Assembly (NCBI RefSeq): GCF_030409685.1
Contig: NZ_JAUFQJ010000019.1
Location: forward strand, 1-64,000
Source of the DNA: Ferruginibacter paludis
GTDB lineage: Bacteria > Bacteroidota > Bacteroidia > Chitinophagales > Chitinophagaceae
DNA: 64,000 bases
Direction of reading: 5' to 3'
The notes under the pieces were generated by a model. The model saw only the letters and a list, made by a program, of their open reading frames with translations, did not search any database and was not told the DNA's origin. Shown here piece by piece: positions 44,472 through 53,471 of the stretch; position 1 is the stretch's first letter, and every line of letters begins with the position of its first letter. A program made the position numbers and the translations under genes.

Positions 44472-44636
44472 AATGTTAATGTGTGATTATCAGAATCATC
44501 GCAACCGTTGTTTCCAAACGAATAAATTAATCAGTGCAAAGTGTGCCAATTGGGTATTAGGTAAAAGGAAGTGACACAACGATGATGCCCATAGTTGCTA
44601 CTGCCGACCACAAACATTTGTTAAACATAATTATAA

Positions 44637-44669
44637 AAGGGCTATTGATACAATAGCTCTTTATTTTTG
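44637..44669 (+). terminator. Terminator of the rimP-nusA-infB operon
   Basis: AAGGGCTATTG pairs with CAATAGCTCTT (one G-U pair) around an ATA loop, followed by TTATTTTTG. It lies 166 bp after the infB stop codon. Confidence 0.75.
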
Positions 44670-44720
44670 ACCTATATTCTTCGTTTGCAGAAGAGGTATA
44701 TTATTATTGATTGATATAAA

Positions 44721-46106
44721 ATGAGTACAAAAAAAAGTTTTCTTTTAGCCGGGTTCTTTAGTTTGTCATGCGTGGCTGGTATGGCACAATCTGCCAAAGT
44801 AGTAGCAGATAAAATAATTGCCGTTGTCGGCGACAAGGTGATTTTAAAAAGCGATATTGACAATACAATAACCGACATGCAACGGCAGTCTCCGGGTGTG
44901 GATATCCCTGCAAATGCACGCTGTATGACACTTGAACAATCGATGGGCGTAAAGGCATTGGTTTTGCAGGCAGAAAGAGATTCTTTGCCGGTATCAGAAG
45001 AAGATGTTGCCGCTGATATTGATAACCAGATACGCTATTTTATTGGTGCGTATGGCAGTAAGGAAAAGCTGGAAGAAATTTCCGGTAAATCCATGTATCA
45101 GCTGAAAGAAGATTTTAAGGATGGCTTTAAAGAAAGAAAACTGGCTGCTGCTATGCGTGATAAAATTGTGGGCGGCATCCGCATTACACCAAATGAAGTA
45201 AAAGCATACTTTGATAAATTGCCAAAAGACAGTTTGACTTTTTACGAAAGTGAACTGGAGATTGGACAAATTGTAGTTTTTCCAAAAGCAAGCAGGGAGT
45301 CTGAGGAATATTGTATAGAACAGCTGAATCAATTTAAGCAGCAGGCGGAGAGCGGAAAAAAAGATTTTAAAAAGCTGGCGGATATTTATTCAGATGACGA
45401 AGCGACGCAAAAGCAAAATGACGGCCAGCTGGATTTAAACAGAACGCAGAAGGGGTTTGACGCTACTTTTATGGGCAAAGCATTCGCATTGAAAGAAGGC
45501 CAGATCAGCAGCCCTTTTAAAAGCGCATTTGGTTACCATATTATACAAATGGTAAGTCGTGCAGGTGACGATGCGACAGTGCGACACATTTTAAAAATTC
45601 CGCAGATTACTCCTGCAGAAACCGAAGTAGCAATAAAAAAATTAGATTCTGTAAGGGCGAAATTAATTGCAGGTACCATGCAATTTGGTGAAGCCGTAGC
45701 AAAATACAGCGAAGATGAGACCAGTAAATTTACCGGTGGAAGAAGAACCAATAATGAAGGAAGCACCTACATTACCATCGACCAGCTGGACAAGGACCTG
45801 GTAGTAATGCTGAAAGATTTAAAAGTGGGCGAATTTTCTCAGCCAAAAGAATTTGAAAATGAAAGAAGAAAGAAGGGCGTGCGGATTGTGTATCTTTTAA
45901 GCAAAAGCGAACCACACAGGGAAAATATAAAAGACGATTACAATAAAATAGCTCAGCGGGCGCTGGAGGAAAAGAAAAACCTGGCGCTTGAAAAATGGTT
46001 CAACGAAAAAGTGGGAACCTACTACATTAAAATTGATGATGAATACAAGGATTGTGAAGAAATGAAAAAATGGACAAATCACGCAACTGTAGCAACAGGA
46101 AAATAA
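44721..46106 (+). CDS. surA: SurA-like periplasmic peptidyl-prolyl isomerase
   Basis: 461 residues. After a signal peptide (MSTKKSFLLAGFFSLS, ending MAQS) comes VVADKIIAVVGDKVILKSDID, the hallmark SurA N-terminal segment, a helical chaperone domain to about residue 170, and two parvulin domains (about 172-280, ending SAFGYHIIQMV, and about 285-390, EDETSKFTGGRR). It would chaperone outer-membrane proteins across the periplasm. A second SurA/PrsA-like protein is encoded at 26007, so this is one of at least two. Confidence 0.92.
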   Translation: MSTKKSFLLAGFFSLSCVAGMAQSAKVVADKIIAVVGDKVILKSDIDNTITDMQRQSPGVDIPANARCMTLEQSMGVKALVLQAERDSLPVSEEDVAADIDNQIRYFIGAYGSKEKLEEISGKSMYQLKEDFKDGFKERKLAAAMRDKIVGGIRITPNEVKAYFDKLPKDSLTFYESELEIGQIVVFPKASRESEEYCIEQLNQFKQQAESGKKDFKKLADIYSDDEATQKQNDGQLDLNRTQKGFDATFMGKAFALKEGQISSPFKSAFGYHIIQMVSRAGDDATVRHILKIPQITPAETEVAIKKLDSVRAKLIAGTMQFGEAVAKYSEDETSKFTGGRRTNNEGSTYITIDQLDKDLVVMLKDLKVGEFSQPKEFENERRKKGVRIVYLLSKSEPHRENIKDDYNKIAQRALEEKKNLALEKWFNEKVGTYYIKIDDEYKDCEEMKKWTNHATVATGK

Positions 46107-46119
46107 AAAGTATAAAATA

Positions 46120-46162
46120 AAAAGTAAAGCGTTCTGATAACCTGTCAGAACGCTTTACTTTT
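46120..46162. terminator. Strong terminator after surA
   Basis: An 18-bp perfect inverted repeat (AAAAGTAAAGCGTTCTGA with its complement) encloses a 7-base loop, with A and T tails on both sides. It ends surA 14 bp after its stop codon. Confidence 0.9.
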
Positions 46163-46229
46163 GTAGGGCTGTGGGCAATTTTATTACACAGTGCTATTTA
46201 TGTTGGAAAAAATTTGAAAAAAGAACATT

Positions 46230-47423
46230 TTGATAGATAAAAAAAAGCAACTTAAACAGGAACAAAAAACGGTGTTGGTGGGGATTGTAACAGGTGGCCA
46301 GACAGAGCAACAGCTGAATGAATATTTAGATGAACTATCTTTTTTAGCAGAAACGGCGGGTGTTATTGCGGTTAAAAAATTTACTCAAAAATTACCGCAT
46401 CCGGATAGCAGAACATTTGTTGGAAAGGGAAAACTGGAAGAGATAAAAAGATATGTAAGTCAGCATGGGGATGTAGAACTGGTAATTTTTGATGACGAAT
46501 TGACTGGCTCGCAAATACAGAATATAGAAAAAGAACTTGGCGTAAAAACAATTGACCGCAGCGATCTGATCCTGGACATTTTTGCCAGCAGGGCTAAAAC
46601 GGCGCAGGCCCGCACGCAGGTAGAACTGGCCCAGTACCAGTACATTTTGCCGCGTTTAAAAGGTATGTGGAAACACCTGGAAAGGCAAGGCGGTGGCGTT
46701 GGTACCAGGGGTCCGGGCGAAACAGAAATTGAAACAGACAGGCGTATTGTAAAAGATAAAATTACGTTACTGCGTAAGCGCCTCGCGGAAATAGACCAGC
46801 AATCTTTCACACAGCGAAAAGAACGCGGAGAGTTTATCCGGGTGTCGCTGGTAGGCTATACCAACGTTGGTAAATCAACATTAATGAACTTGCTCAGCAA
46901 AAGCGAAGTGTTTGCTGAAAACAAATTATTTGCAACACTAGATACCACTACCCGTAAAGTTGTATTTGAACAAACACCATTTTTGTTAAGTGATACAGTC
47001 GGCTTTATTCGTAAGCTCCCCCATCACCTGGTGGAGAGTTTTAAAAGTACGCTGGATGAAGTAAGAGAAGCAGACATATTATTGCATGTTGTAGATATGT
47101 CACACCCGCAATACGAAGAGCAATTTACGGTTGTAAATAAAACGCTGGCAGAGTTGGGCGCCAGTGATAAACCGACCGTTACCATTTTTAATAAAATGGA
47201 CAAATACCAGGCGGAAGCATTTGATGAATGGCTGGAAGAGGATGTAAAGAAAGAAATACTGACCGATTTGAAGCAGCGCTGGCAAAATGAAACCAACGGT
47301 AATTGCGTATTTGTATCTGCAACTGAAAAAACCAACGTGGATGAATTACGGCAAACTATTTTGAATAAGGTAAGAGAGATGTACCGAATCCGTTATCCCT
47401 ATAAAGCTGAATTTTTCTATTAG
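46230..47423 (+). CDS. hflX: Ribosome-associated GTPase HflX
   Basis: 397 residues. The HflX N-terminal domain shows KKFTQKLPHPDSRTFVGKGK and VIFDDELTGSQIQNIEKELG, then the linker LKGMWKHLERQGGGVGTRGPGETEIETD, all typical of the family. The GTPase domain has GYTNVGKSTLM (G1), DTVGFI (G3) and NKMD (G4). HflX splits stalled or inactive ribosomes in other bacteria. The start is unusual: the nearest in-frame ATG (46200) is followed by a TGA at 46215, so TTG at 46230, preceded by AAAAAAGAAC, is the best start. Confidence 0.93.
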   Translation: MIDKKKQLKQEQKTVLVGIVTGGQTEQQLNEYLDELSFLAETAGVIAVKKFTQKLPHPDSRTFVGKGKLEEIKRYVSQHGDVELVIFDDELTGSQIQNIEKELGVKTIDRSDLILDIFASRAKTAQARTQVELAQYQYILPRLKGMWKHLERQGGGVGTRGPGETEIETDRRIVKDKITLLRKRLAEIDQQSFTQRKERGEFIRVSLVGYTNVGKSTLMNLLSKSEVFAENKLFATLDTTTRKVVFEQTPFLLSDTVGFIRKLPHHLVESFKSTLDEVREADILLHVVDMSHPQYEEQFTVVNKTLAELGASDKPTVTIFNKMDKYQAEAFDEWLEEDVKKEILTDLKQRWQNETNGNCVFVSATEKTNVDELRQTILNKVREMYRIRYPYKAEFFY

Positions 47424-47438
47424 GCAATAAACACCTGC

Positions 47439-47801
47439 ATGCAAAGTGATAAGAAATACAAATGGCATAAGGTGGCGGATAACGTGGCTGAGTTAAATTT
47501 TTCTACAAATGGAATTATAGAAATAACCATCAGCAACAAAACCATTTGTGTAGCACTTGTAAATAATTTGTTATCCGCATGCGCACAAAAATGCCCGCAC
47601 GCAGGGGGAAAATTAAGTGACGGATTCATTGATGCAACCGGAAATATTGTTTGTCCGTTGCACCGGTATAAATTTAGCCTGCAAAACGGCCGGAACACCA
47701 GCGGCGAAGGCTATTATTTAAAAATTTTTCCTGTAGAAATACGTAATAACGGGGTATTTATAGGCCTGGAAGAAAATAACCTGTGGAATTGGCTTAAATA
47801 A
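47439..47801 (+). CDS. Rieske [2Fe-2S] domain protein
   Basis: 120 residues, essentially one Rieske domain. The cluster ligands are in CPHAGGKLSDG (Cys-x-His) and CPLHRYKFSLQNG (Cys-x2-His), at about residues 50-52 and 71-74. This is the NirD/ferredoxin-like type. There is no signal peptide, so it is a cytoplasmic electron carrier. It follows hflX by 15 bp and may be co-transcribed. The partner enzyme is not evident here. Confidence 0.9.
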   Translation: MQSDKKYKWHKVADNVAELNFSTNGIIEITISNKTICVALVNNLLSACAQKCPHAGGKLSDGFIDATGNIVCPLHRYKFSLQNGRNTSGEGYYLKIFPVEIRNNGVFIGLEENNLWNWLK

Positions 47802-47813
47802 TTGATTTAATTT

Positions 47814-47843
47814 TTTGCTGAAAACTAAAAAGCCTTATTTTTG
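47814..47843 (+). promoter_or_regulatory. Promoter of tRNA-Asn
   Basis: TTTG at 47814-47817 and TATTTTTG at 47836-47843 with an 18-bp spacer fit the Bacteroidota promoter. The mature tRNA begins 24 bp further on. Confidence 0.7.
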
Positions 47844-47867
47844 CCCTCCCAATTAAAAGGGTAATAC

Positions 47868-47941
47868 TCCTCCTTAGCTCAGTTGGTTAGAGCATCTGAC
47901 TGTTAATCAGAGGGTCTCCCGTTCAAGTCGGGAAGGGGGAG
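47868..47941 (+). tRNA. tRNA-Asn (anticodon GUU)
   Basis: A 74-nt cloverleaf: acceptor TCCTCCT with AGGGGGA, D arm GCTCAGTTGGTTAGAGC, anticodon arm TCTGA-CTGTTAA-TCAGA with anticodon GTT, T arm TCCCG-TTCAAGT-CGGGA, discriminator G. CCA is not encoded. It has its own promoter and terminator. Confidence 0.95.
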
Positions 47942-47950
47942 CTGAAAATC

Positions 47951-47987
47951 AAGCAGTTATGAACAAATTCATAGCTGCTTTTTTTAT
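47951..47987 (+). terminator. Terminator of tRNA-Asn
   Basis: AAGCAGTTATGAA pairs with TTCATAGCTGCTT (one G-U pair) around a CAAA loop and is followed by a run of Ts to 47985. It begins 10 bp after the tRNA. Confidence 0.9.
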
Positions 47988-48166
47988 TATTTGCACAAAA
48001 ATAAATTTTAGTCAGAGGTCCTTTCTCTTACGATTAATGAAAAATCCCATAAAAAACAACAGAGACATTGACTGTATTATTTTAAATTATCGCATTTTGG
48101 TGTTTGCTACGTCACGCCCCACCTTTTTGTAAAGAAACCTGAAAAACAATAACGAGATTACCAAAG

Positions 48167-48532
48167 TTATTGACTTGTAGTTGTCATCAATCTTTGAACA
48201 TTGCTTTCTAATAATAACACCTTACACCCGGTTACCCAAACTTTTCCACCACTTACTAAATCGATAACATTAGCATAACTAACAATGGATATGATAGTTT
48301 TGTTTTTGTAGTAAACTCTATAATTTAAGGGGATAGACTCGGTTTCTTTTTTCCCTGCGGGTATCCAGCAGGATAGATATAACGGGTTCCATAATAGTGC
48401 ATTTTCATTCATCACAATTCGGGTTTTAGTAGCTCTAGGGTAGCTTTTTTTAAGTCTGATGAAAGTCATTTCCATTAGTTTGCATGCCTTAGCATCCTGA
48501 CATAATCCTTCGTTAAACAAGTAAACTTTCAC
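48167..48532 (-). CDS. Hypothetical protein at the edge of the biosynthetic cluster
   Basis: 121 residues if the GTG at 48532 is used; an in-frame stop lies directly upstream and no ATG is available before codon 20. The sequence is mixed alpha/beta with a Lys/Arg-rich middle (FIRLKKSYPRATKTRI) and a beta-rich end (SGGKVWVTGCKVLLLES). No signal peptide or known domain. It is on the same strand as cysC, 101 bp downstream of it. It may be a real small gene or the 3' remnant of a longer one. Confidence 0.4.
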   Translation of the reverse strand: MKVYLFNEGLCQDAKACKLMEMTFIRLKKSYPRATKTRIVMNENALLWNPLYLSCWIPAGKKETESIPLNYRVYYKNKTIISIVSYANVIDLVSGGKVWVTGCKVLLLESNVQRLMTTTSQ

Positions 48533-48633
48533 TTACTATTCTGTACCATCGCTTGCTCAGATAACATCTGCAAGGGATAAAGACGATTTGTTGCTAGATT
48601 ATGGGAAGGGGCAGCTGGCATATCGCGAAAAAA

Positions 48634-49161
48634 TCAAATTTTCGAGAGTATATAATCCAGCAATATTTGGGAGGAATCTTTTTCAGAAGTTGTATGGGTA
48701 TCTATGACCAAGTCAGGGTTTTCCGGTATTTCGAACGGATCGTCGATACCCGTGAAATTAGTAATTTTTTCCGGATGCCCGTTTGGGAGAATAGCGCGAC
48801 GATATAAACCTTTTGTATCTCTTTGAATCAAAGTTTCCAAATCGCAATCAACCCAAACGGTATGTACAAAGTTGTTTTGAGATTTGAGTTCCTGGCGGAC
48901 TGATTCATAAGGATTGATGGCAGCCATTATCGTTATCACTTCATTTCGGGCTAACACGTTTGCTAATATGCCAAGCCGGCGGATGTTTTCAATCCGGTCG
49001 GCTTTGGAAAAACCCAGGTCTTTACATAATGTTTGACGGTAGGCATCACCGTCAATTACTTCTGCCTTATATTGTAATTTTATCAGCATTGCTTTTACAT
49101 TACAAGCCAGCGTTGTTTTGCCTGCCCCGGAAAGACCGGTTAATTGAATAACAATCATCAC
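48634..49161 (-). CDS. cysC: Adenylylsulfate (APS) kinase
   Basis: 175 residues. The P-loop GLSGAGKTT (residues 9-17), the APS-binding DGDAYRQTLCKDLGFS and ADRIENIRR, the lid segment LIQRDTKGLYRRA, and the closing FTGIDDPFEIPENPDL are all present. It phosphorylates adenosine 5'-phosphosulfate to PAPS, the donor for sulfotransferases. No cysD, cysN or cysH is nearby, so it does not look like part of sulfate assimilation; instead it ends the minus-strand series of cluster genes after the Sfp gene. That suggests PAPS supply for a sulfotransferase step, perhaps encoded outside the window. Confidence 0.9.
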   Translation of the reverse strand: MMIVIQLTGLSGAGKTTLACNVKAMLIKLQYKAEVIDGDAYRQTLCKDLGFSKADRIENIRRLGILANVLARNEVITIMAAINPYESVRQELKSQNNFVHTVWVDCDLETLIQRDTKGLYRRAILPNGHPEKITNFTGIDDPFEIPENPDLVIDTHTTSEKDSSQILLDYILSKI

Positions 49162-49223
49162 GTTTTGTTTAGCTATCGATATATTTTTTGTATACAGGGT
49201 GATCCGTGTTTAGAATCAATGTT

Positions 49224-50039
49224 TTAGCCACGTATCTCAGCGCATTGACTATCAAATTGTCCTGCAAAACCAGTTATTAAACCTCCTTCAGAATATTGCC
49301 AGCACGAAAGATCACAATCACTTCCCTCAACCGCAATTGCTGCAACATAACCCCTGCCGGGACACAAATCCTGTACATGCCAGTCTGAACTTTCTCTTTT
49401 ATCGCCTGCCAATACATGCGGCAATAAAACTCTTTCACTTATTAATGACACATCAAACTGTTGCATTCTTGCCAAAACGCCCTCACCCACAGCCTTGAGA
49501 ATGGCTTCTTTCCTGGTCCAGTATTGAAAAAATACCCCGGATCGTTGGTCGTCATCAATCCGCTCTAACGAAATGATCTCGTTTGAAGAGAAGAAGCTGT
49601 TAGCAATTTGCCCGACAGCGACATCACATCGGATACGCTCGATGTCGATACCAATGTCACGGTCTGGGGTAATAGCCAAAAGTGCGACTGCATCGGAGTG
49701 CGACAGGTTAAATTGAAGTGTATCGTAACCAGCGTTGGTTACAAGGAATGGTTTACCGTGACTAGTGTACTTAAACCGTAGTTCTTGCGGAGGTATTCCC
49801 AAATAATATCCTAGAATCTGTCGAAGCATCCCGCGTGCCGCAATGAATCGTTTCTGATCTCTTTCAAAGCGAAACCTGCCAGCTCTTTCCCGTTCGTCGG
49901 TTGAAAGTAGCCCCAGCAGGCGGTTCTTTGAAAGTGGGGTAATATCGAGGTCTACGCGCCACACATGGACCTCATTTAAATTTAAAGAGATCAATTCCTT
50001 AGTAATTACCCGGCTCCATTGTAGTTTATCCATATCCAT
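49224..50039 (-). CDS. Sfp-type 4'-phosphopantetheinyl transferase
   Basis: 271 residues from the ATG at 50039 (a TTG lies five codons upstream). The three family motifs are visible: FNLSHSD, DIGIDIERI (Mg-binding Asp and Glu) and the C-terminal WTRKEAILKAVGEG. It transfers phosphopantetheine from CoA to the active serine of carrier proteins, for which the ACP at the start of the polyketide synthase at 62758 is an obvious client. It starts about 20 bp after the P450 gene on the same strand. Confidence 0.93.
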   Translation of the reverse strand: MDMDKLQWSRVITKELISLNLNEVHVWRVDLDITPLSKNRLLGLLSTDERERAGRFRFERDQKRFIAARGMLRQILGYYLGIPPQELRFKYTSHGKPFLVTNAGYDTLQFNLSHSDAVALLAITPDRDIGIDIERIRCDVAVGQIANSFFSSNEIISLERIDDDQRSGVFFQYWTRKEAILKAVGEGVLARMQQFDVSLISERVLLPHVLAGDKRESSDWHVQDLCPGRGYVAAIAVEGSDCDLSCWQYSEGGLITGFAGQFDSQCAEIRG

Positions 50040-50060
50040 ATTTGATAAGATCAATTCACA

Positions 50061-51413
50061 TTAATTTCTGCGTTGAAGGGTCATTACCAGGCCTCCCCTG
50101 GGACGCAGGTTAATACGTTGCAAAAATTCCACCGGGTGATCCGGCTCCATTTTTAAACTCCAGTGTTGTGCCATGGTAGCCAGTACGAGTATGCCATGTA
50201 ACCAGGCAAAGGGTTCGCCAATGCAGGAGCGAGGCCCCCGGCTAAAAGGGAAATATTCATATTTGGCATTCAAACCATGAGCATGCTTATCCCAGGCATG
50301 GGGGTCGAATTTCTCCGGGTTTGGATGGAATCGGGGATCATGATGTATTAAATAAGGACTCATGAGAATGATGGTGCCACCTGGAACAATATATTTATCA
50401 ATAAAAAAATCTTTAAGTGCCTGGCGGGGGATAAGATACGTGGGAGGGAAAATGCGCATGGATTCTCCCAAAACCATCCTTGTATACTTTAGCTGGCTAA
50501 TATCGGCTTCAGTTGGTAACCTTCCATTTAATACACGATCAAGTTCTTCATGCAATTCGGCTTCAGCATCGGGATTTTGCGAAAGCAGGTACCAGGCCCA
50601 GGTGAGCGCAGTTGAAGTGGTATCGAACGCCGTTAGTAACAAGGTGAGTGCCTCATCCCGCAAGTGCAGATCGCTCATGCCCGGTTCGTCACCATTTTGC
50701 CCTTGCGACCGTAGCAATAGGGAAAGCAGGTCTCCATTGTCCAATTTGCTTTTACGGCGATCGGCGATCATTCTATAAATCGTTTCGTCTAGTCTCGATT
50801 TAGCCTTTTTAAACCGAATAGTCCCAGGCATGGGCAGTTTGAGTAATAATTCAGCAAAAGGCACCACTATCCTGTCAAACAGGCTCGTTACATCTTCCAA
50901 CGCCTGGTTAATTTCCGGAGCTTCTTTTTCTATGTCCAGGTTGAAAAACGCGTTTCCTGCAACAGCAATGCTCAGCTTGGTCATCTCTTCTTTTATCTCA
51001 ACCTGCATTCCGTCTTCCCAGCCCTTCATCAGCCTCATGACACCTTTGGTTATGACTGGCGCATACGATTCAATCATACTGCGATGAAATGCAGGCTGTA
51101 TGATACGCGATTGACATTTATGGAATTCTCCCTCACTGGTCAAAAGTCCTTCACCCAATAATGCCTTCGCCATTTCCAACGGCCTACCTTTTACAAAATT
51201 CCGATGTTGTATCGTGAGCACCTCTTTAATAAAATCCGGGTGATTGAGTAAAACGATCCGTATGGGACCAAGTTTAAAATGAACGATGTCGCCGAATTCT
51301 TCAGCAATGTTTCTTAAAAAACCAATACTGTCCTTACGGAAGCTAAATAAATAACCTAAAGGAAGTCTGGTCTTTGGTCCGGGAGGAAGTTTAGATTTCT
51401 TGATAGCATTCAT
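50061..51413 (-). CDS. Cytochrome P450
   Basis: 450 residues, no membrane anchor. The heme ligand is Cys397 in FSRGPRSCIGEPF, the K-helix ExxR is ESMRIFPP, and the I-helix oxygen-activating site is LLTAFDTTSTALTW. The overall look (PPGPKTRLPLGYLFSFRKDS start, HHDPRFHPNPEKFDPHAW) resembles CYP102/CYP4-like fatty-acid hydroxylases rather than actinobacterial CYP105 types. It probably hydroxylates or desaturates a long-chain intermediate or product of the cluster. No dedicated ferredoxin is adjacent. It begins 12 bp after the double condensing enzyme gene. Confidence 0.93.
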   Translation of the reverse strand: MNAIKKSKLPPGPKTRLPLGYLFSFRKDSIGFLRNIAEEFGDIVHFKLGPIRIVLLNHPDFIKEVLTIQHRNFVKGRPLEMAKALLGEGLLTSEGEFHKCQSRIIQPAFHRSMIESYAPVITKGVMRLMKGWEDGMQVEIKEEMTKLSIAVAGNAFFNLDIEKEAPEINQALEDVTSLFDRIVVPFAELLLKLPMPGTIRFKKAKSRLDETIYRMIADRRKSKLDNGDLLSLLLRSQGQNGDEPGMSDLHLRDEALTLLLTAFDTTSTALTWAWYLLSQNPDAEAELHEELDRVLNGRLPTEADISQLKYTRMVLGESMRIFPPTYLIPRQALKDFFIDKYIVPGGTIILMSPYLIHHDPRFHPNPEKFDPHAWDKHAHGLNAKYEYFPFSRGPRSCIGEPFAWLHGILVLATMAQHWSLKMEPDHPVEFLQRINLRPRGGLVMTLQRRN

Positions 51414-51425
51414 ACACCTATAGAA

Positions 51426-53471
51426 TCAAAAATGATAAATAGCACAGCCGACCTGGATACCTGAACCGACAGTAATCATTAACCCGGTATCCCCAGGCTT
51501 TACAAGCTCCTTTTTATATGCAAAATCCAGGGCATAAGGTAGAGATGAGGTAAATAAGTCAGGCCCTTCCCCCACAGCATCAATAAATATGTCCTGTGGA
51601 AGATGCAACAAATCGCTCAATCGTACAATAAACCCGGATGAAATTTGGGGCGGGAAAACCCTGTCTATCCCGCTGAGATCAAGTCCCTCCATCTGCAGCA
51701 ATTCCTGAACGGCAGGGAGAATGCAGGCTAAATACAATTCTTCAAGATTGTTGTCTTTCCGGATATGTAGATAAGGCTTTACGTTACTGGTATTACAATA
51801 AGTGGTATATGAATGTAGTGATTCTTCATGGTATTTGAACAGAAAACGCGAAAAACCGACATTGTTCAGTGGATCTGCATCCAGGATGATAGCCGATGCA
51901 GTTTCAAGTATACCCAACAAATCACCCGGAAAATCACCGGCGTTGTTTTCACATTCTGCTGCGACTACCATTGCTGTCTTGCAATTTTCAGCTACAATCA
52001 TTTGTTGAACCACATAGCACGCATTCAGGAAGCCAATGGAACCATTAAAAATATCAAAGGCAAGCGTTTTATTATTGCTGTAGCCCGGTGAAGTTGCATT
52101 CATAGCCAACTCACCAGCCAGTAGTGCAGCATAGGCTGGTTCAAGAAGATAATCTGTGCGATAAACGCCGCAATAAATTAACAGACCGATGTCACAGCAT
52201 TGGTAAGAGGATTCCTTAAGGCATATTGTAGCTGTCTGGTGAAGCAACTCCATTGAATTCTTTTTCCCGGGGGACTCTTGCGGAATCGTTCCCATACTTT
52301 CAATTCGAATTCTGGGCGCATTAAGAGTTGTGGCCGGACTCAATCGTTTGTGAACGGCTTCTTTTGGCTTAACAGATGGTTGTGATTCCATCTGACGCAT
52401 TCGATCCGGCAAATCATCAAAAACGTATAGCACTGTACCGATGGTGAGCCCGGAAGCGGAGATGCTAAATACCACCTTATCCCCGGACTGAATTTTATTG
52501 TTACGGATATGATCGGCGATAGCAATGAAATGCGAAGTAGAAGCTGTATTGCCGCGTTGTTCCAGGTTGTTAACGGTATTCCCTTCATGAAAAACTTCGC
52601 TTTTCAATAAACGATTAATCTCTCGTCGTGCACCATTGAGTGTGATTTCCGAGGTCTGGTGCATAATCAAATGTTGTAAACTTTCGGGTGGCCACCCTGC
52701 CTGTTGAAGCAAGTTCATCGCGTGTTTAGCGCAGGCTTTTATCGCCACGTCCGTAAGGTTTACGGAATCTGTATACATGATCATTCCGCCATGTTCTGAG
52801 GATTTGGCAATACAGTATGAACTGTAGTGACCGAAGGTTTGAAGATCAATTTCCTGAAACCCGACCTGTTTTGTTGTGGCTTTTTCCAGGATCACTGCGG
52901 CTCCTGCATCCCCCAGTGTCAGGCATGGAAGCCGGGTATCCATGAAACCTTTGATCTCTTGTTGGGCAGTTTGGGTGAGGTGGGTGATGTATTCACCACT
53001 TACCACCATGCCACGGCGGATAGCCCCTGTATTTATTAAAGCGTTTACGATATAGATACCGGTAAACATTCCTGCACAGGCATTGGTTATATCAAACACC
53101 AGGGCATTGGTAAAACCGAAATACTGCCTGAGCCTGATTGAAGTGCCTGGTTCAAATGAAACCGAGTTAAGGCCATCATATCTTGATATATTACAGCAAA
53201 TCAGCAAATCAATATCTGTGGGATTGTATTTTGATTTTGCCAGGCAATCGGCAATTGCTTTCCTGGCCAAATCAATGGAAAATTCATTCCGGCCTGCCAT
53301 GCGCCTTGTCTTAATACCAGTAACCTTTTCGAGGGGAAAACGAACCTGGTTTTTACAATCCATCAGCACTTCGCCGGTGGAATAGGATTGTGGTGGAAGG
53401 TATACCCCGAGGCTCTCAATGATGTTGTTTGGGCTTTGATCCATATTTATCAGCATTAGGAATTTTATCAT
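51426..53471 (-). CDS. Double OleA/KAS III-like condensing enzyme, second half catalytically degenerate
   Basis: 681 residues made of two thiolase-fold KAS III-like halves. The first half (about 12-355) has the full set: Cys132 in TNACAGM, His271 in LIMHQTS, Asn308 in EQRGNTAS, and Glu107 in FEPGTS. The second half (about 385-681) aligns along its length but has Ser478 for the Cys (FNGSIGF), FPPQIS where the His should be and GPD for GNT, while YLLEPAYAALL keeps Glu444 at the place of the OleA base (Glu117 in Xanthomonas OleA). It ends VGSGIQVGCAIY like OleA. In OleA the Glu comes from the partner subunit, so this is a dimer in one chain. Predicted reaction: non-decarboxylative Claisen condensation of two acyl chains. 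ATGA overlap with the di-iron gene. Confidence 0.88.
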   Translation of the reverse strand: MIKFLMLINMDQSPNNIIESLGVYLPPQSYSTGEVLMDCKNQVRFPLEKVTGIKTRRMAGRNEFSIDLARKAIADCLAKSKYNPTDIDLLICCNISRYDGLNSVSFEPGTSIRLRQYFGFTNALVFDITNACAGMFTGIYIVNALINTGAIRRGMVVSGEYITHLTQTAQQEIKGFMDTRLPCLTLGDAGAAVILEKATTKQVGFQEIDLQTFGHYSSYCIAKSSEHGGMIMYTDSVNLTDVAIKACAKHAMNLLQQAGWPPESLQHLIMHQTSEITLNGARREINRLLKSEVFHEGNTVNNLEQRGNTASTSHFIAIADHIRNNKIQSGDKVVFSISASGLTIGTVLYVFDDLPDRMRQMESQPSVKPKEAVHKRLSPATTLNAPRIRIESMGTIPQESPGKKNSMELLHQTATICLKESSYQCCDIGLLIYCGVYRTDYLLEPAYAALLAGELAMNATSPGYSNNKTLAFDIFNGSIGFLNACYVVQQMIVAENCKTAMVVAAECENNAGDFPGDLLGILETASAIILDADPLNNVGFSRFLFKYHEESLHSYTTYCNTSNVKPYLHIRKDNNLEELYLACILPAVQELLQMEGLDLSGIDRVFPPQISSGFIVRLSDLLHLPQDIFIDAVGEGPDLFTSSLPYALDFAYKKELVKPGDTGLMITVGSGIQVGCAIYHF

